This document shows, one piece after another, positions 24,552-33,268 of a stretch of 64,000 bases of DNA. Within the stretch, counting starts at the first letter, position 1; each line of letters opens with the position of its first letter. The translations under genes and the position numbers were made by a program. The stretch spans positions 3,658,001 to 3,722,000 of the forward strand of contig NZ_JADBEK010000001.1 of NCBI RefSeq assembly GCF_014873145.1. Reading direction: 5' to 3'. This stretch comes from Nonomuraea angiospora. GTDB lineage: Bacteria > Actinomycetota > Actinomycetes > Streptosporangiales > Streptosporangiaceae. The notes beneath the pieces were generated by a model. It did no database searches, had not been told where the DNA came from, and was given only the letters and a program-made list of their open reading frames with translations.

Positions 24552-25853
24552 TTACTTGACGGTCGCGTTGCCTTCGGCGACGGCCTGGTCGGCGGCGGCC
24601 TTGGGGGTGAGCTTGCCGAGGTACATCTCGTTGAAGATCTGGTTGAGCTTGGTCTCGAAGCCGGTGAAGCCGGTGGTGACCGGCAGCGGGAAGGTCGAGC
24701 CCGAGGCCTCCTGCTCGAAGGGCGTGACGTCGATCTTCTTGGCCTTCCAGTAGTCGACGTAGCCCTTGCTGAGGCCGTTGAGCGCGGGGAAGACGTAGCC
24801 GCCGTCGGCCATCAGCTTCTGCGGCTCCTCGGTGCCGAGGTATTCGGCCAGCTTCATGGCCTCCTTGGGGTGCTTGCTCTTGGCGTAGACGGCCTCGGCC
24901 AGGCCGTTCAGGTTGACCGAGCGGCCCTGCGGCCCCTCCGGCATGGCCGCGACGCCCATCTCGAACGTGGCCTCCGGCGCCACGAACGGCAGCAGCGCGT
25001 TGTTGGCGGGGAACATCGCGATCTTGCCCGCCTTGAACATGTCGGTGATCTTGCCGGTGGGCGGGTTGGTCTGGGTGGCGGGCGGGGCGACGTGGTGCTT
25101 GTTGACCAGATCCACGCCGAACTGCAGCGCCTCGACCGACGCCGGGTCGTTGAAGGCGTACTTGCCGAAGGGCTTGTCGACGAGCTTGCCGCCGTTGGAG
25201 CTGACCCAGTTCATCCACTGCGTCTGGTAGTGGTTCCAGGAGGCGAAGCCGTACGTCTTGACCTTGGCGGGGTCGAAGCCCGCGTCGCCGGGGTGCTTGC
25301 CGGCCTCGTCCACGGTGAGCTTGCGCGCGGTGTCGAGCAGGGTGCCGGTGCCGTCCTTGGCCCAGGTCAGCTTGTCGGGCATCTCGACGCCGGCCTGCTT
25401 GAACAGGTCCTTGTTGTAGAGCAGGCCGACGGTGCCCCAGTCCTTCGGGACGCCGTAGAGCTTGTTCTCGTAGGTGAAGGAGCCGACGACGGTCTGGTGG
25501 TACTTCGACGCGTCCACCTGGACCGGCGACAGGACGCCCTTGGTGACGTACTCGGGGAACTGGGTGGGGGTCATCCAGAAGACGTCCGGCGCGGTGCCCG
25601 CGACGGCGTCGGCGGTGAGCTTCGTCCAGTACTGGTCGTACGGCAGCAGCTCGATGGTGACGTGGATGCCGGGGTTGGCCTTCTCGAAGGCCGCCATGAC
25701 CTTCTCGTAGCCGGCCTTCTGCTGGTCGTCCCAGAGCCGGTACGTCAACGTGACCTGATCGGACCCGCCGCCGCCCGAGCCCGAGCCGCAGGAGGTGAGG
25801 GCGAGCAGGGCGGCGCCGAGCAGCGCCCAGCGAATCGGGGGGTTGTGCGACAT
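24552..25853 (-). CDS. ABC sugar importer, solute-binding lipoprotein
   Basis: 433 aa from ATG 25853, with AAGAGG upstream. The lipoprotein signal has lipobox LTSC (Cys22) and a Gly/Ser tether; the family 1 solute-binding fold includes TAPDVFWMTPTQFPEYVTKG and a C-terminal AMKLAEYLG. It captures the glycan fragment released by the extracellular enzymes and passes it to the permeases encoded just upstream. Gap to the upstream permease is 14 bp. Confidence 0.93.
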   Translation of the reverse strand: MSHNPPIRWALLGAALLALTSCGSGSGGGGSDQVTLTYRLWDDQQKAGYEKVMAAFEKANPGIHVTIELLPYDQYWTKLTADAVAGTAPDVFWMTPTQFPEYVTKGVLSPVQVDASKYHQTVVGSFTYENKLYGVPKDWGTVGLLYNKDLFKQAGVEMPDKLTWAKDGTGTLLDTARKLTVDEAGKHPGDAGFDPAKVKTYGFASWNHYQTQWMNWVSSNGGKLVDKPFGKYAFNDPASVEALQFGVDLVNKHHVAPPATQTNPPTGKITDMFKAGKIAMFPANNALLPFVAPEATFEMGVAAMPEGPQGRSVNLNGLAEAVYAKSKHPKEAMKLAEYLGTEEPQKLMADGGYVFPALNGLSKGYVDYWKAKKIDVTPFEQEASGSTFPLPVTTGFTGFETKLNQIFNEMYLGKLTPKAAADQAVAEGNATVK

Positions 25854-25867
25854 TCGCTGACCTCTTC

Positions 25868-26677
25868 TTACTTGAGACCTGTGAGGACCACGGATCTGAC
25901 GATGTGCTTCTGGAAGAAGACGAAGATGGCCACCATCGGGACCAGCGCGATCAGACTGCCGGCCATCATGAGGTTGTAGTCGACGCCGATGCCCTGCTTG
26001 AGCGTGGCGATGGCCACCGTGATGACCTTGGTGTCGTCGCCGCTGGTGATGATCAGCGGCCAGAGGAAGCTGTTCCAGGACGAGATCACGGTGATGATCG
26101 CCAGCGTGCCGAGCGCCGGGCGGCACAGCGGAAGCATGACGCGCACGAGGATCGTCAGCGGGCCCGCCCCGTCGATCCGCGCCGCCTCCTCCAGGCCGGC
26201 GGGCAGGGTCTTGAAGAACTGCCGCATCAGGAAGATCCCGTACGGGGTGCCGAGCACGTACGGGGCGAGCAGGCCGTACCAGGTGTTGACCAGGTCGAGC
26301 TGCCGCATGATCAGGAACAGCGGGATCATCGTGACGGCGCTGGGCACCATCATCGTGGCCACGAACAGCCAGAACAGCGCGTCCCTGCCCCTGAACCGGA
26401 GCCGGGCGAACGCGTACGCCGCGAACGTGGTGAACACCAGCTGCCCGGCCGTCAGCAGCGCCGTCATCACGGCCGTGTTGAGCAGGTAGCGGGGGAAGTC
26501 GCCGGCCAGCATCTTCGCCAGGTTGTCCACGGTCGGCGGCAGCCCCGGCAGCCACGGGGCCGTCTCGCTGAGCTGCCCCTGCGTCTTGAACGCGGTCAGG
26601 ACCACGAGCAGGTACGGGAAGACGGAGACGAACGCACCGACGGCGAGCACGGCGTACAGGAGGATTCGCTTGGCCAC
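25868..26677 (-). CDS. Carbohydrate ABC transporter permease (MalG type)
   Basis: 269 aa with six helices and the EAA loop LEEAARIDGAGPLTILVRVM. CUT1 inner-membrane subunit paired with the 26694-27620 permease. ATG start, 16 bp after the upstream stop. The operon lacks an ATPase gene. Confidence 0.93.
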   Translation of the reverse strand: MAKRILLYAVLAVGAFVSVFPYLLVVLTAFKTQGQLSETAPWLPGLPPTVDNLAKMLAGDFPRYLLNTAVMTALLTAGQLVFTTFAAYAFARLRFRGRDALFWLFVATMMVPSAVTMIPLFLIMRQLDLVNTWYGLLAPYVLGTPYGIFLMRQFFKTLPAGLEEAARIDGAGPLTILVRVMLPLCRPALGTLAIITVISSWNSFLWPLIITSGDDTKVITVAIATLKQGIGVDYNLMMAGSLIALVPMVAIFVFFQKHIVRSVVLTGLK

Positions 26678-26693
26678 GGGTCTCTCAGCTCTC

Positions 26694-27620
26694 TCAGCTC
26701 AGGTCGTAGGTGGTGCGCTTGCCGAAGAACCTGACCTGCGCCATCGTCACCAGGAAGATGATCAGGAAGAGCAGCGTCGACAGCGTGGCCGCGTAGCCGA
26801 AGTCGAACTCCTTGAACGCGGTCTGGTAGATCCGGAAGTTCAGCACCTCGGTGGTGTGGCTGGGGCCGCCGTCCGTCATCGCGAACACCGTGTCGAACAC
26901 CTGGAAGGCGCCGATCAGGTTGGTCACGCTAACAAAAAACATCGTGGGGTTGAGCAGCGGCAGCGTGACCCGCCAGAACCGCTGGGCCGGGCTCGCGCCG
27001 TCGGTCTCGGCCGCGTCGTGCAGCTCCTTCGGGATGCCCTGCAGCCCGGCCAGGAAGAACAGCATGTTGTAGCCGGTGTACTGCCAGATGCTGACCAGCG
27101 CGACGGCGGGCAGCGCCCACGTGGGGTCGGACAGCCAGTCGGGGCCGGTGACGCCGACCAGCGCGAGCGCGCTGTTGATGGCGCCCTCGCGGGGGTCGAA
27201 GATCCAGCTCCAGATCAGGGCGAGGACGATGGGCGTGGCCATCCAGGGGACCACGAAGAGCGAGCGGTAGAACCTGACGCCCTTGATGCGCTGGTTGAGC
27301 AGCATGGCGAGGGCCAGGGCGAGCACGGTCTGGAGCGGGATGCACAGCAGGACGTACGCGACCGTCACCCCGAGCGAGTGCCACGCCTGCCCGTCCCCCG
27401 CCAGGCGGCGGTAGTTGTCCAGCCCGACGAACTCGGGGGACGAGAGCAGCTCCCAGTCGAAGAGGCTGAGGACGAGCACGATGAGCATCGGCAGCAGGAG
27501 GAACGCGATCACCCCGAAGAGGCTGGGGCCGACGAAGAGGTAGGCGTGCCAGCCGCTCCCCCGCCTCCTGACCGGCTTGACGTCCGCCACCAGGCTGGTC
27601 CGCGCGACGTGGCTGGTCAC
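26694..27620 (-). CDS. Sugar ABC transporter permease (MalF type)
   Basis: 308 aa from GTG 27620 (VTSHVARTSLVADVKPVRRR), which overlaps the GH36 stop as GTGA. A basic cytosolic N-terminus precedes six helices; the EAA loop is HDAAETDGASPAQRFWRVTL. The GTGA overlap argues for strict co-translation of the intracellular galactosidase and the importer. Confidence 0.92.
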   Translation of the reverse strand: MTSHVARTSLVADVKPVRRRGSGWHAYLFVGPSLFGVIAFLLLPMLIVLVLSLFDWELLSSPEFVGLDNYRRLAGDGQAWHSLGVTVAYVLLCIPLQTVLALALAMLLNQRIKGVRFYRSLFVVPWMATPIVLALIWSWIFDPREGAINSALALVGVTGPDWLSDPTWALPAVALVSIWQYTGYNMLFFLAGLQGIPKELHDAAETDGASPAQRFWRVTLPLLNPTMFFVSVTNLIGAFQVFDTVFAMTDGGPSHTTEVLNFRIYQTAFKEFDFGYAATLSTLLFLIIFLVTMAQVRFFGKRTTYDLS

Positions 27621-28918
27621 GAGGGGTCCGTCGCCGTCGGGACCATGAGACGCCTGGTCGTCTCCAGGCCCCAGTCGTCCAGCGCCGCGATCGGGTCGCT
27701 CGACCCGCGCAGGCCGCCCGTGCCGGCGAGGTGCGCGGCCCACTCCTCCCGCGCCTCCACCTCGGGGCGCAGGATGATGCAGTCGGGGTCGTTCACCCAC
27801 CAGCGGGCGTGCAGGAACTCGCGGGCCGCGCCCGTGAGCCGGGCGCCGAGCTGGGACGGCTGGCTGATGTCGCCGGACTTGGGCTGCAGGGTCGGCGCGA
27901 TGTCCGGGCTGACCCGCATGACGTCCACCAGGCCGATGCTGGGCAGCATGGGCGCGCCGCACCCGTGCAGGGTGGCGTCCGCGCCCGCGCCCCGGCGGAT
28001 CAGCTCCAGGCCGCGCCGGTACGCGGCGATCGGGTCGAGGTCCTCGTGCCGCCCGCCCGCGAGGGCTCCGGCATAGATGAAGTCGAGCTTGAAGTGGCTG
28101 ATGCCCATGGCCCTGAACGTGCGGAAGACGTCCACGAGATGCTCGACCGCCGCCGGGTTGGTGACGTCGAGCACGGCCAGCTCCTGGTCCCACATGCGCC
28201 CGGCGTACGCGTCCCGGACCAGCCAGTCGGGGTGCTCGCGGAAGGTCCGGCTGCGGTGGCCGACGAGGAACGGCGCGGTCCAGATCCCGGCCCGCCGCCC
28301 GGCGCCCGTGACGGCGTCCACGGCCCGCGCCAGCGAGCCGAACTCCGGCCGCCCCTCCAGCCAGTCGCCGATCTCGGCCTCGTAGCCGTCGTCGATGAGG
28401 AACATGTCGGCGCCCAGGCCGAGGCGTTCGGAGCGCTGGAGGTTGTCGATGACGTCGGCGTCGGTGACCTTGTCCCAGTAGCCGTACCAGGTGCACCACA
28501 TGGGCGGGACGGCGGGGAACGCCCGCTTCTCCGTCATGGTGTCCGCCCAGTCGCGCAGGGCCTGGTCCAGGCCGCCTTCGGCGCGGTGGTGGCGTACCGG
28601 GCCGTCGGCTGAGATCACCAGGCGGCCGCCCTCCTCACGCGCCCTGATCGAGGGCACCTGGAGGGGGCTCGGCGCGGACCAGAGCTCGACGGAGCCGTCG
28701 CCCGGCTCGACGGCCAGCAGCCCTTCGCCCTGGAAGGCCCCCTGGGGGACGGGGGTCTCGGGGCGGTAAGCGAGGATCTGGATGGTCTCGTCGGCGGGCC
28801 GGGGCGGGGTGTCCGTCAGGCGGTACGCGCCGGTGGGGCTCCACGACTGCCAGCCGTGCTCGAACACCCGCGCCTCGCCAGGGCCGCACCTGATCTCGCC
28901 GATGTCTTCGAACGACAT
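27617..28918 (-). CDS. Intracellular GH36-type alpha-galactosidase-like glycosidase
   Basis: 433 aa from ATG 28918, with GAGAGG 7 bases upstream; an in-frame TTG at 28924 is less likely. GH36/melibiase signatures: MWCTWYGYW (140-148), FLIDDGYEAEIGDW, nucleophile D279 (FKLDFIYAG) and acid/base D339 (MRVSPDI). It is shorter than the common 700-residue GH36 enzymes because the N-terminal beta domain is reduced. No signal peptide, so it should act on imported alpha-galactosides (or alpha-GalNAc-glycosides). First gene of the operon, divergent from the ROK regulator. Confidence 0.88.
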   Translation of the reverse strand: MSFEDIGEIRCGPGEARVFEHGWQSWSPTGAYRLTDTPPRPADETIQILAYRPETPVPQGAFQGEGLLAVEPGDGSVELWSAPSPLQVPSIRAREEGGRLVISADGPVRHHRAEGGLDQALRDWADTMTEKRAFPAVPPMWCTWYGYWDKVTDADVIDNLQRSERLGLGADMFLIDDGYEAEIGDWLEGRPEFGSLARAVDAVTGAGRRAGIWTAPFLVGHRSRTFREHPDWLVRDAYAGRMWDQELAVLDVTNPAAVEHLVDVFRTFRAMGISHFKLDFIYAGALAGGRHEDLDPIAAYRRGLELIRRGAGADATLHGCGAPMLPSIGLVDVMRVSPDIAPTLQPKSGDISQPSQLGARLTGAAREFLHARWWVNDPDCIILRPEVEAREEWAAHLAGTGGLRGSSDPIAALDDWGLETTRRLMVPTATDPS

Positions 28919-28992
28919 CCTCAATCCTCTCGACTTACGAAGGAGCGCTTCATTAGTAGCACCGGCTCTCCGGCGGGGTCAATGACGGATTT

Positions 28993-29010
28993 TTGCCGCT
29001 ATAACGGCAA
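28993..29010. promoter_or_regulatory. Probable ROK operator
   Basis: TTGCCG-CTATAA-CGGCAA: perfect 6-bp arms, 6-base AT-rich spacer, in the 166-bp gap between the divergent GH36 operon and the ROK gene. The assignment to the ROK protein is inferred. Confidence 0.65.
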
Positions 29011-29084
29011 GTAGAGGGGGCGCGTACAGCCGTCAATCGCTGGCATAATCTCTGGTTACAGAGGAGACCTACTTAAGGACGGCG

Positions 29085-30239
29085 ATGGCGGACGTTCGCG
29101 GCGGCGACCTGTCCCGGCTGCGGCAGCTCAACTCGCTGACGGCCATCCGAGAGCTGCGCAGGGCGGGGCCGCTCACCCTGTCGGCGCTCGCCGAGCGCAC
29201 CGGCCTGTCCCGGCCGTCCATGAAGGAGGTCACCGACGAGCTCATGGGCCTGGGCTGGGTGGAGGAGGTGCCGCCGAGCCCCGGCACGATGGGCCGACCG
29301 GCCCGCCGCTACCGCTTCCGCGCCGACAGCGGCTACCTGGTCGGGGTGGACATAGGGGGTCACAACATCCGCGCCGCCCTGTCCGACCTGGACGGCGAGA
29401 TCCTCGCCGAGACCCGGCAGCCGGTGCTGCCCGACGACCCGATCGAGGAGCGCCTGGCGGCGATCGAACGCGCCGTCTCCGGCTGCCTGGCGCTCAGCCG
29501 CACGTCGGTCTCCGACCTGTGGATGATCTCGGTCGGCACGGTCGGCGTGATCGACGTGGAGGGGCGCGTCATCTACTCGGCCGCCGTGCCCGCCTGGCGC
29601 GACCTCGACCTCGCGGGCAAGTTGCGCGAGATGTTCCCCTGCCAGATCCTCATCGAGAACGACAGCCGCCTGGCCGCCATGGCCGAGACCCGGCGAGGGG
29701 TCGCCAAGGGCGCCAGGGACGTGGTGTTCATGCACGTCGGCCGGCGCATGGGAGCCGGGCTGATCATCGGCGGGAAGGTGCACAGGGGGTTCGGGGCGGC
29801 GGCCGGGGAGATCTCCATGCTGCCCGAGGCCCGCTGGTTCGACCCCGCCGAGCACCTCAACACCTGCCCGTCCCTCCCCGAGGGCACTCCGCCCGAGGAC
29901 GCGGCCGGGTGGACGCTGGCCGCCGCCCGCAACGGGGACCCGGTGGCGCTGGCCGCCGTCGAGCGTTACGTGGACGACCTCGCGGTGGGCACGGCCGCGA
30001 TGGTGCTCATCCTGGACCCGCAGATGGTGGTGCTGGGCGGCGGCTTCTCCCGCTCCTCCGACGTGCTGCTGGGGCGGCTGCGGGAGCGGCTGGAGCGCAC
30101 GTGTATGCGGATGCCGGAGGTGCGGGCGTCCACGCTGGGGGACGAGTGCGTGGTGGTGGGGGCCATCGACTACGCGGTGGACCACCTCGACGACCAGCTC
30201 TTCACCCCCGACAAGGGCCCCCTCCCGGTCACCCGCTGA
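29085..30239 (+). CDS. ROK family transcriptional regulator of the glycan operon
   Basis: 384 aa, AAGGA 5 bases before the ATG and a CATAAT -10-like hexamer at 29044-29049. The N-terminal winged helix (residues about 8-65, LRRAGPLTLSALAERTGLSR) precedes a ROK domain that keeps the DIGG phosphate loop (YLVGVDIGGHNIRAAL). The Cys zinc motif normally following the AAGEI segment is missing: the stretch ISMLPEARWFDPAEHLNTCP has a single Cys. It is therefore an atypical ROK protein. It is divergent from, and likely represses, the seven-gene GH36-ABC-PhoD-GH27-GH20 operon. Confidence 0.88.
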   Translation: MADVRGGDLSRLRQLNSLTAIRELRRAGPLTLSALAERTGLSRPSMKEVTDELMGLGWVEEVPPSPGTMGRPARRYRFRADSGYLVGVDIGGHNIRAALSDLDGEILAETRQPVLPDDPIEERLAAIERAVSGCLALSRTSVSDLWMISVGTVGVIDVEGRVIYSAAVPAWRDLDLAGKLREMFPCQILIENDSRLAAMAETRRGVAKGARDVVFMHVGRRMGAGLIIGGKVHRGFGAAAGEISMLPEARWFDPAEHLNTCPSLPEGTPPEDAAGWTLAAARNGDPVALAAVERYVDDLAVGTAAMVLILDPQMVVLGGGFSRSSDVLLGRLRERLERTCMRMPEVRASTLGDECVVVGAIDYAVDHLDDQLFTPDKGPLPVTR

Positions 30240-30339
30240 CACGCCCCGGCACCGACGGACGGCAGCGCGCGCCGGTGGGGCGGAAGGAGGCCGCATCGGC
30301 ATCCTGCCCGGTTGTCGTCGGACGTCGCGCGGTGTTTGG

Positions 30340-31260
30340 ATGGGGTTCATGGCCCTCGACGAGCTGCGCGACCTCCTCCTCCGCCATGCTCGCCCCGATC
30401 TCAGGACCCCCATCGACGATGTCCTGATCTTCAAGGCCGAGCGCCCCCAGCCCCCGACGCCGACGACCTACGGCAAAGTACTGGCGGTCGTCGCTCAAGG
30501 CACGAAACGGTTCGCGCTGGGCGACCACCTGTACGAGTACCGAGAGGGGCAGTATCTCGTCGCCTCGGTCGACCTCCCGGTGACCGCCCATTTCGCGCAG
30601 GCTGGTCCTGAACGACCCGGGCTCGGGGTCGGGCTGACCCTGCGTCCGGCGGCCATCGCGGAGGTGTTGCTGCAGGCGGCGCCGGACGACCTGCCGGAGC
30701 TCGACGACGACGCGCCGCCCGCCCTGACGATCAGCACCGCCTCCGCCGAGCTCCTCGACGCCGTCGTCCGCCTGCTGCGCCTGCTCGACCGGCCCAGCGA
30801 CATCGCCGTCCTCGCGCCGCTCATCAAACGGGAGATCCTCTGGCGGCTGATCACCAGCGATCAGGGCGCGATCGTGCGCCAGTTCGGGCTTCCCGACAGC
30901 AGCCTGAGCCATGTCGCCCGCGCGGTCCAGTGGATCCGCGACCACTACGCGCAGCCATTCAGCGTCGAGGACGTGGCCAGACTCGCGGGGATGAGCGCCT
31001 CCGCCTTCTACCGCAATTTCCGCGCCGCCACCGCGATGAGCCCGATCCAGTTCCAGAAGCAGATCCGCCTCCAGCAGGCGCGGCTCCAGCTCGCCGCGGC
31101 CCCGGGTGACATCGCCGCCGTCAGCCGTCGCGTCGGCTACGACAGCCCGTCGCAGTTCAGCCGCGAATACCGTCGCCAGTTCGGTGCGCCGCCGAGCCAG
31201 GACGCCAAGCTCCTCACTCCAGCACGCGGTCGAGACGGATCGGCAGGGATCTCTGTCTGA
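30340..31260 (+). CDS. AraC family transcriptional regulator with AraC_N cupin
   Basis: 306 aa; ATG 30349 (MALDELRDLLLRHARPDLRT) is an alternative start with GGGG 5 bases upstream. The N-terminal effector cupin (residues about 25-170) precedes two helix-turn-helix motifs (VEDVARLAGMSASAFYRNFR and VSRRVGYDSPSQFSREYRRQ). The tail-to-tail neighbour is the molybdenum hydroxylase large subunit, with a 47-bp overlap of the two 3' ends, so antisense effects are possible. It is a candidate regulator of that operon. Confidence 0.9.
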   Translation: MGFMALDELRDLLLRHARPDLRTPIDDVLIFKAERPQPPTPTTYGKVLAVVAQGTKRFALGDHLYEYREGQYLVASVDLPVTAHFAQAGPERPGLGVGLTLRPAAIAEVLLQAAPDDLPELDDDAPPALTISTASAELLDAVVRLLRLLDRPSDIAVLAPLIKREILWRLITSDQGAIVRQFGLPDSSLSHVARAVQWIRDHYAQPFSVEDVARLAGMSASAFYRNFRAATAMSPIQFQKQIRLQQARLQLAAAPGDIAAVSRRVGYDSPSQFSREYRRQFGAPPSQDAKLLTPARGRDGSAGISV

Positions 31261-33268
31261 CCCCGGTGGCGTGCCAGACGGCGTTCGCGATCGCGGCGGC
31301 CGTACCGACGTTGCCGATCTCACCGACGCCCTTGACGCCCATGGGGATGCCGGGCTCGTAGTCGGGCACGAAATCGGCTTCGATGTCGGGCACATCGGCA
31401 TGCGCGGCGATATGGTAGCCGGCGAAGTCCGCGTTGACGTGCCGGCCGGAAACCGGATCGCGAAGGCCCTCTTCGTGCAGCGCCATGGAGAGCCCGCCGA
31501 TCATCCCGCCGATGACCTGGCTGCGGGCCATGAGCGGGTTGACCACCCGGCCGGCGGCGAACATCCCGAGCAACCGGCGCACGCGCACCTCGCCGGTCAC
31601 CGGGTCGACGGTCACTTCGGCGAAGACGGCGCTGTAGGCATGCCGTTCACGGGACGGGAGGTCGCCGAGCGACCGGGTGGTGTCGGCCGTGACCGTCCCG
31701 CCGTACCCCTGGCCGCGCAGCTTCTCCGCGGCCTCGGTGATCGCCCAGGCCCAGGACGTGGTCCCCCGGGATCCGCCCGCGCTCCAGACGGGACCGAGGC
31801 CGCTGTCGGAGATCCTGAGGCGGATCCGCTCCGTGCCGACCTTCAGCGCGTCGGCGGCGATCGCGGTCAGCGCGGTGCGCGCGCCGGTGCCGAGGTCGGT
31901 GGCGCCGATGGCCACCGTGAAGGTCCCGTCCGTCTCGGCGGTGATCGTGGCCGACGAGGGGAAGGCCCCGGCGCTGAAGGACGAGGCGGCCAGTCCGGTG
32001 CCGACCAGCAGAGCTCCCTCCCGCCGCAGGCGCGGCCGATGATCACGCGTGTCCCAGCCGAACCTGCGGGCGCCTTCGCGCAGGCACGCGACCAGATTGC
32101 GGCTGCTGAACGGCAGGCCGGACACGGGACCGGCCACCGGCTCGTTGCGTAGCCGCAGCTCGAGCGGATCCATGCCCAGCCGCTCCGCCAGCTCGTCCAT
32201 GGCCGATTCGAGAGCGAACGACCCGGGCGCGGCGCCCGGTCCCCTCATCGAGTACGGCGGCAGGATGTCGAGCGGAACCGCCGTGAGCCGGGTACGGATG
32301 GCGCGCGCCGCGTAGAGCGTCTTGGTGAGCTCTGTGCAGCCCTCGATGTACTCCGCCAACGTCGAGATCTCGAAGGCCGGCTCGTGCCAGATCGCCCGCA
32401 GGCGGCCGTCGGCATCGGCGCCGATCCGGATCAGCTGATCGGTCGCCGGCCGCATCGCGGTCGCCAGGAACACCTGGGCGCGGGTGAGCGTGACCCGCAC
32501 GGGCCGGCCGAACAGCCGCCCGGCCATCGCGGCCAGGATCAGCTGCGGACCGCAGAGTCCCTTGGACCCGAAGCCGCCGCCGACGTGCTCGGTACGGATG
32601 TGCACCTGATCCGGGCTCAACGAGAACAGCGTGGCAAGGGTGACGGCCACGGTGAACGGCCCCTGGTTGGAGTCGATCGCCTCCAGCCGCTCACCCTCCC
32701 ACCACGCGGTCGCCGAGTGCGGCTCCATGGCGCTGCAGTGCTCCTCGGGCGTACGGTATCGCTCGTCGATCACCACCGAGGCCGCGGCGAGCTCCGCCTC
32801 CACGTCGCCGACGTTCACGGGCTCGTCGAAGAGCGTCGCCGCCGGACGGCCCGCCGGATGATCGGCGGTGAAGACCGTGTCGTGCGGCTCCTCGTCGTAG
32901 GTCACCGGCAGCGCCTCGGCCGCCGCCTGGGCCAGCTCGAGCGTCTCGGCGACGACGAGCGCGACGGGCCGGCCGGCGAAGGGGATCACCTCGTCCTGCA
33001 ACAGCTGCAGCTGGCCGTCCGGGCCGAAGAAGCCCCCCGCCTTCGGGTCGAGGCGAGGCGCGTTCCTGTGGTCGATCACGCCCAGCACGCCGGGCATGTC
33101 CTGGACGGCGGAGACGTTGATGTCGCGGACGCGGCCGCGGGACACGGTGGCCAGGACGACCGCGCCGAAGGCCAGGCCTGGTACGGGCACGTCGGCGGCG
33201 TAGCGGGCGGCACCGGTAACCTTGTCCCGGCCCTCGATCCGCGGCTGCGCGACCCCTACTGCGTTCAT
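31214..33268 (-). CDS. Molybdenum hydroxylase large subunit (PaoC/xanthine dehydrogenase family)
   Basis: 684 aa molybdopterin-cytosine-dinucleotide-binding subunit. N-terminal RIEGRDKVTGAARYAADVPV, GGGFGSKGLCGPQLILAAM and C-terminal MGVKGVGEIGNVGTAAAIAN (with the catalytic Glu) are diagnostic. With the FAD and 2Fe-2S subunits it forms a heterotrimer oxidising aldehydes or N-heterocycles. Its start overlaps the FAD-subunit stop by 4 bp. The exact substrate cannot be deduced; the FAD subunit type favours an aldehyde oxidoreductase of the PaoABC kind. Confidence 0.92.
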   Translation of the reverse strand: MNAVGVAQPRIEGRDKVTGAARYAADVPVPGLAFGAVVLATVSRGRVRDINVSAVQDMPGVLGVIDHRNAPRLDPKAGGFFGPDGQLQLLQDEVIPFAGRPVALVVAETLELAQAAAEALPVTYDEEPHDTVFTADHPAGRPAATLFDEPVNVGDVEAELAAASVVIDERYRTPEEHCSAMEPHSATAWWEGERLEAIDSNQGPFTVAVTLATLFSLSPDQVHIRTEHVGGGFGSKGLCGPQLILAAMAGRLFGRPVRVTLTRAQVFLATAMRPATDQLIRIGADADGRLRAIWHEPAFEISTLAEYIEGCTELTKTLYAARAIRTRLTAVPLDILPPYSMRGPGAAPGSFALESAMDELAERLGMDPLELRLRNEPVAGPVSGLPFSSRNLVACLREGARRFGWDTRDHRPRLRREGALLVGTGLAASSFSAGAFPSSATITAETDGTFTVAIGATDLGTGARTALTAIAADALKVGTERIRLRISDSGLGPVWSAGGSRGTTSWAWAITEAAEKLRGQGYGGTVTADTTRSLGDLPSRERHAYSAVFAEVTVDPVTGEVRVRRLLGMFAAGRVVNPLMARSQVIGGMIGGLSMALHEEGLRDPVSGRHVNADFAGYHIAAHADVPDIEADFVPDYEPGIPMGVKGVGEIGNVGTAAAIANAVWHATGVRQRSLPIRLDRVLE

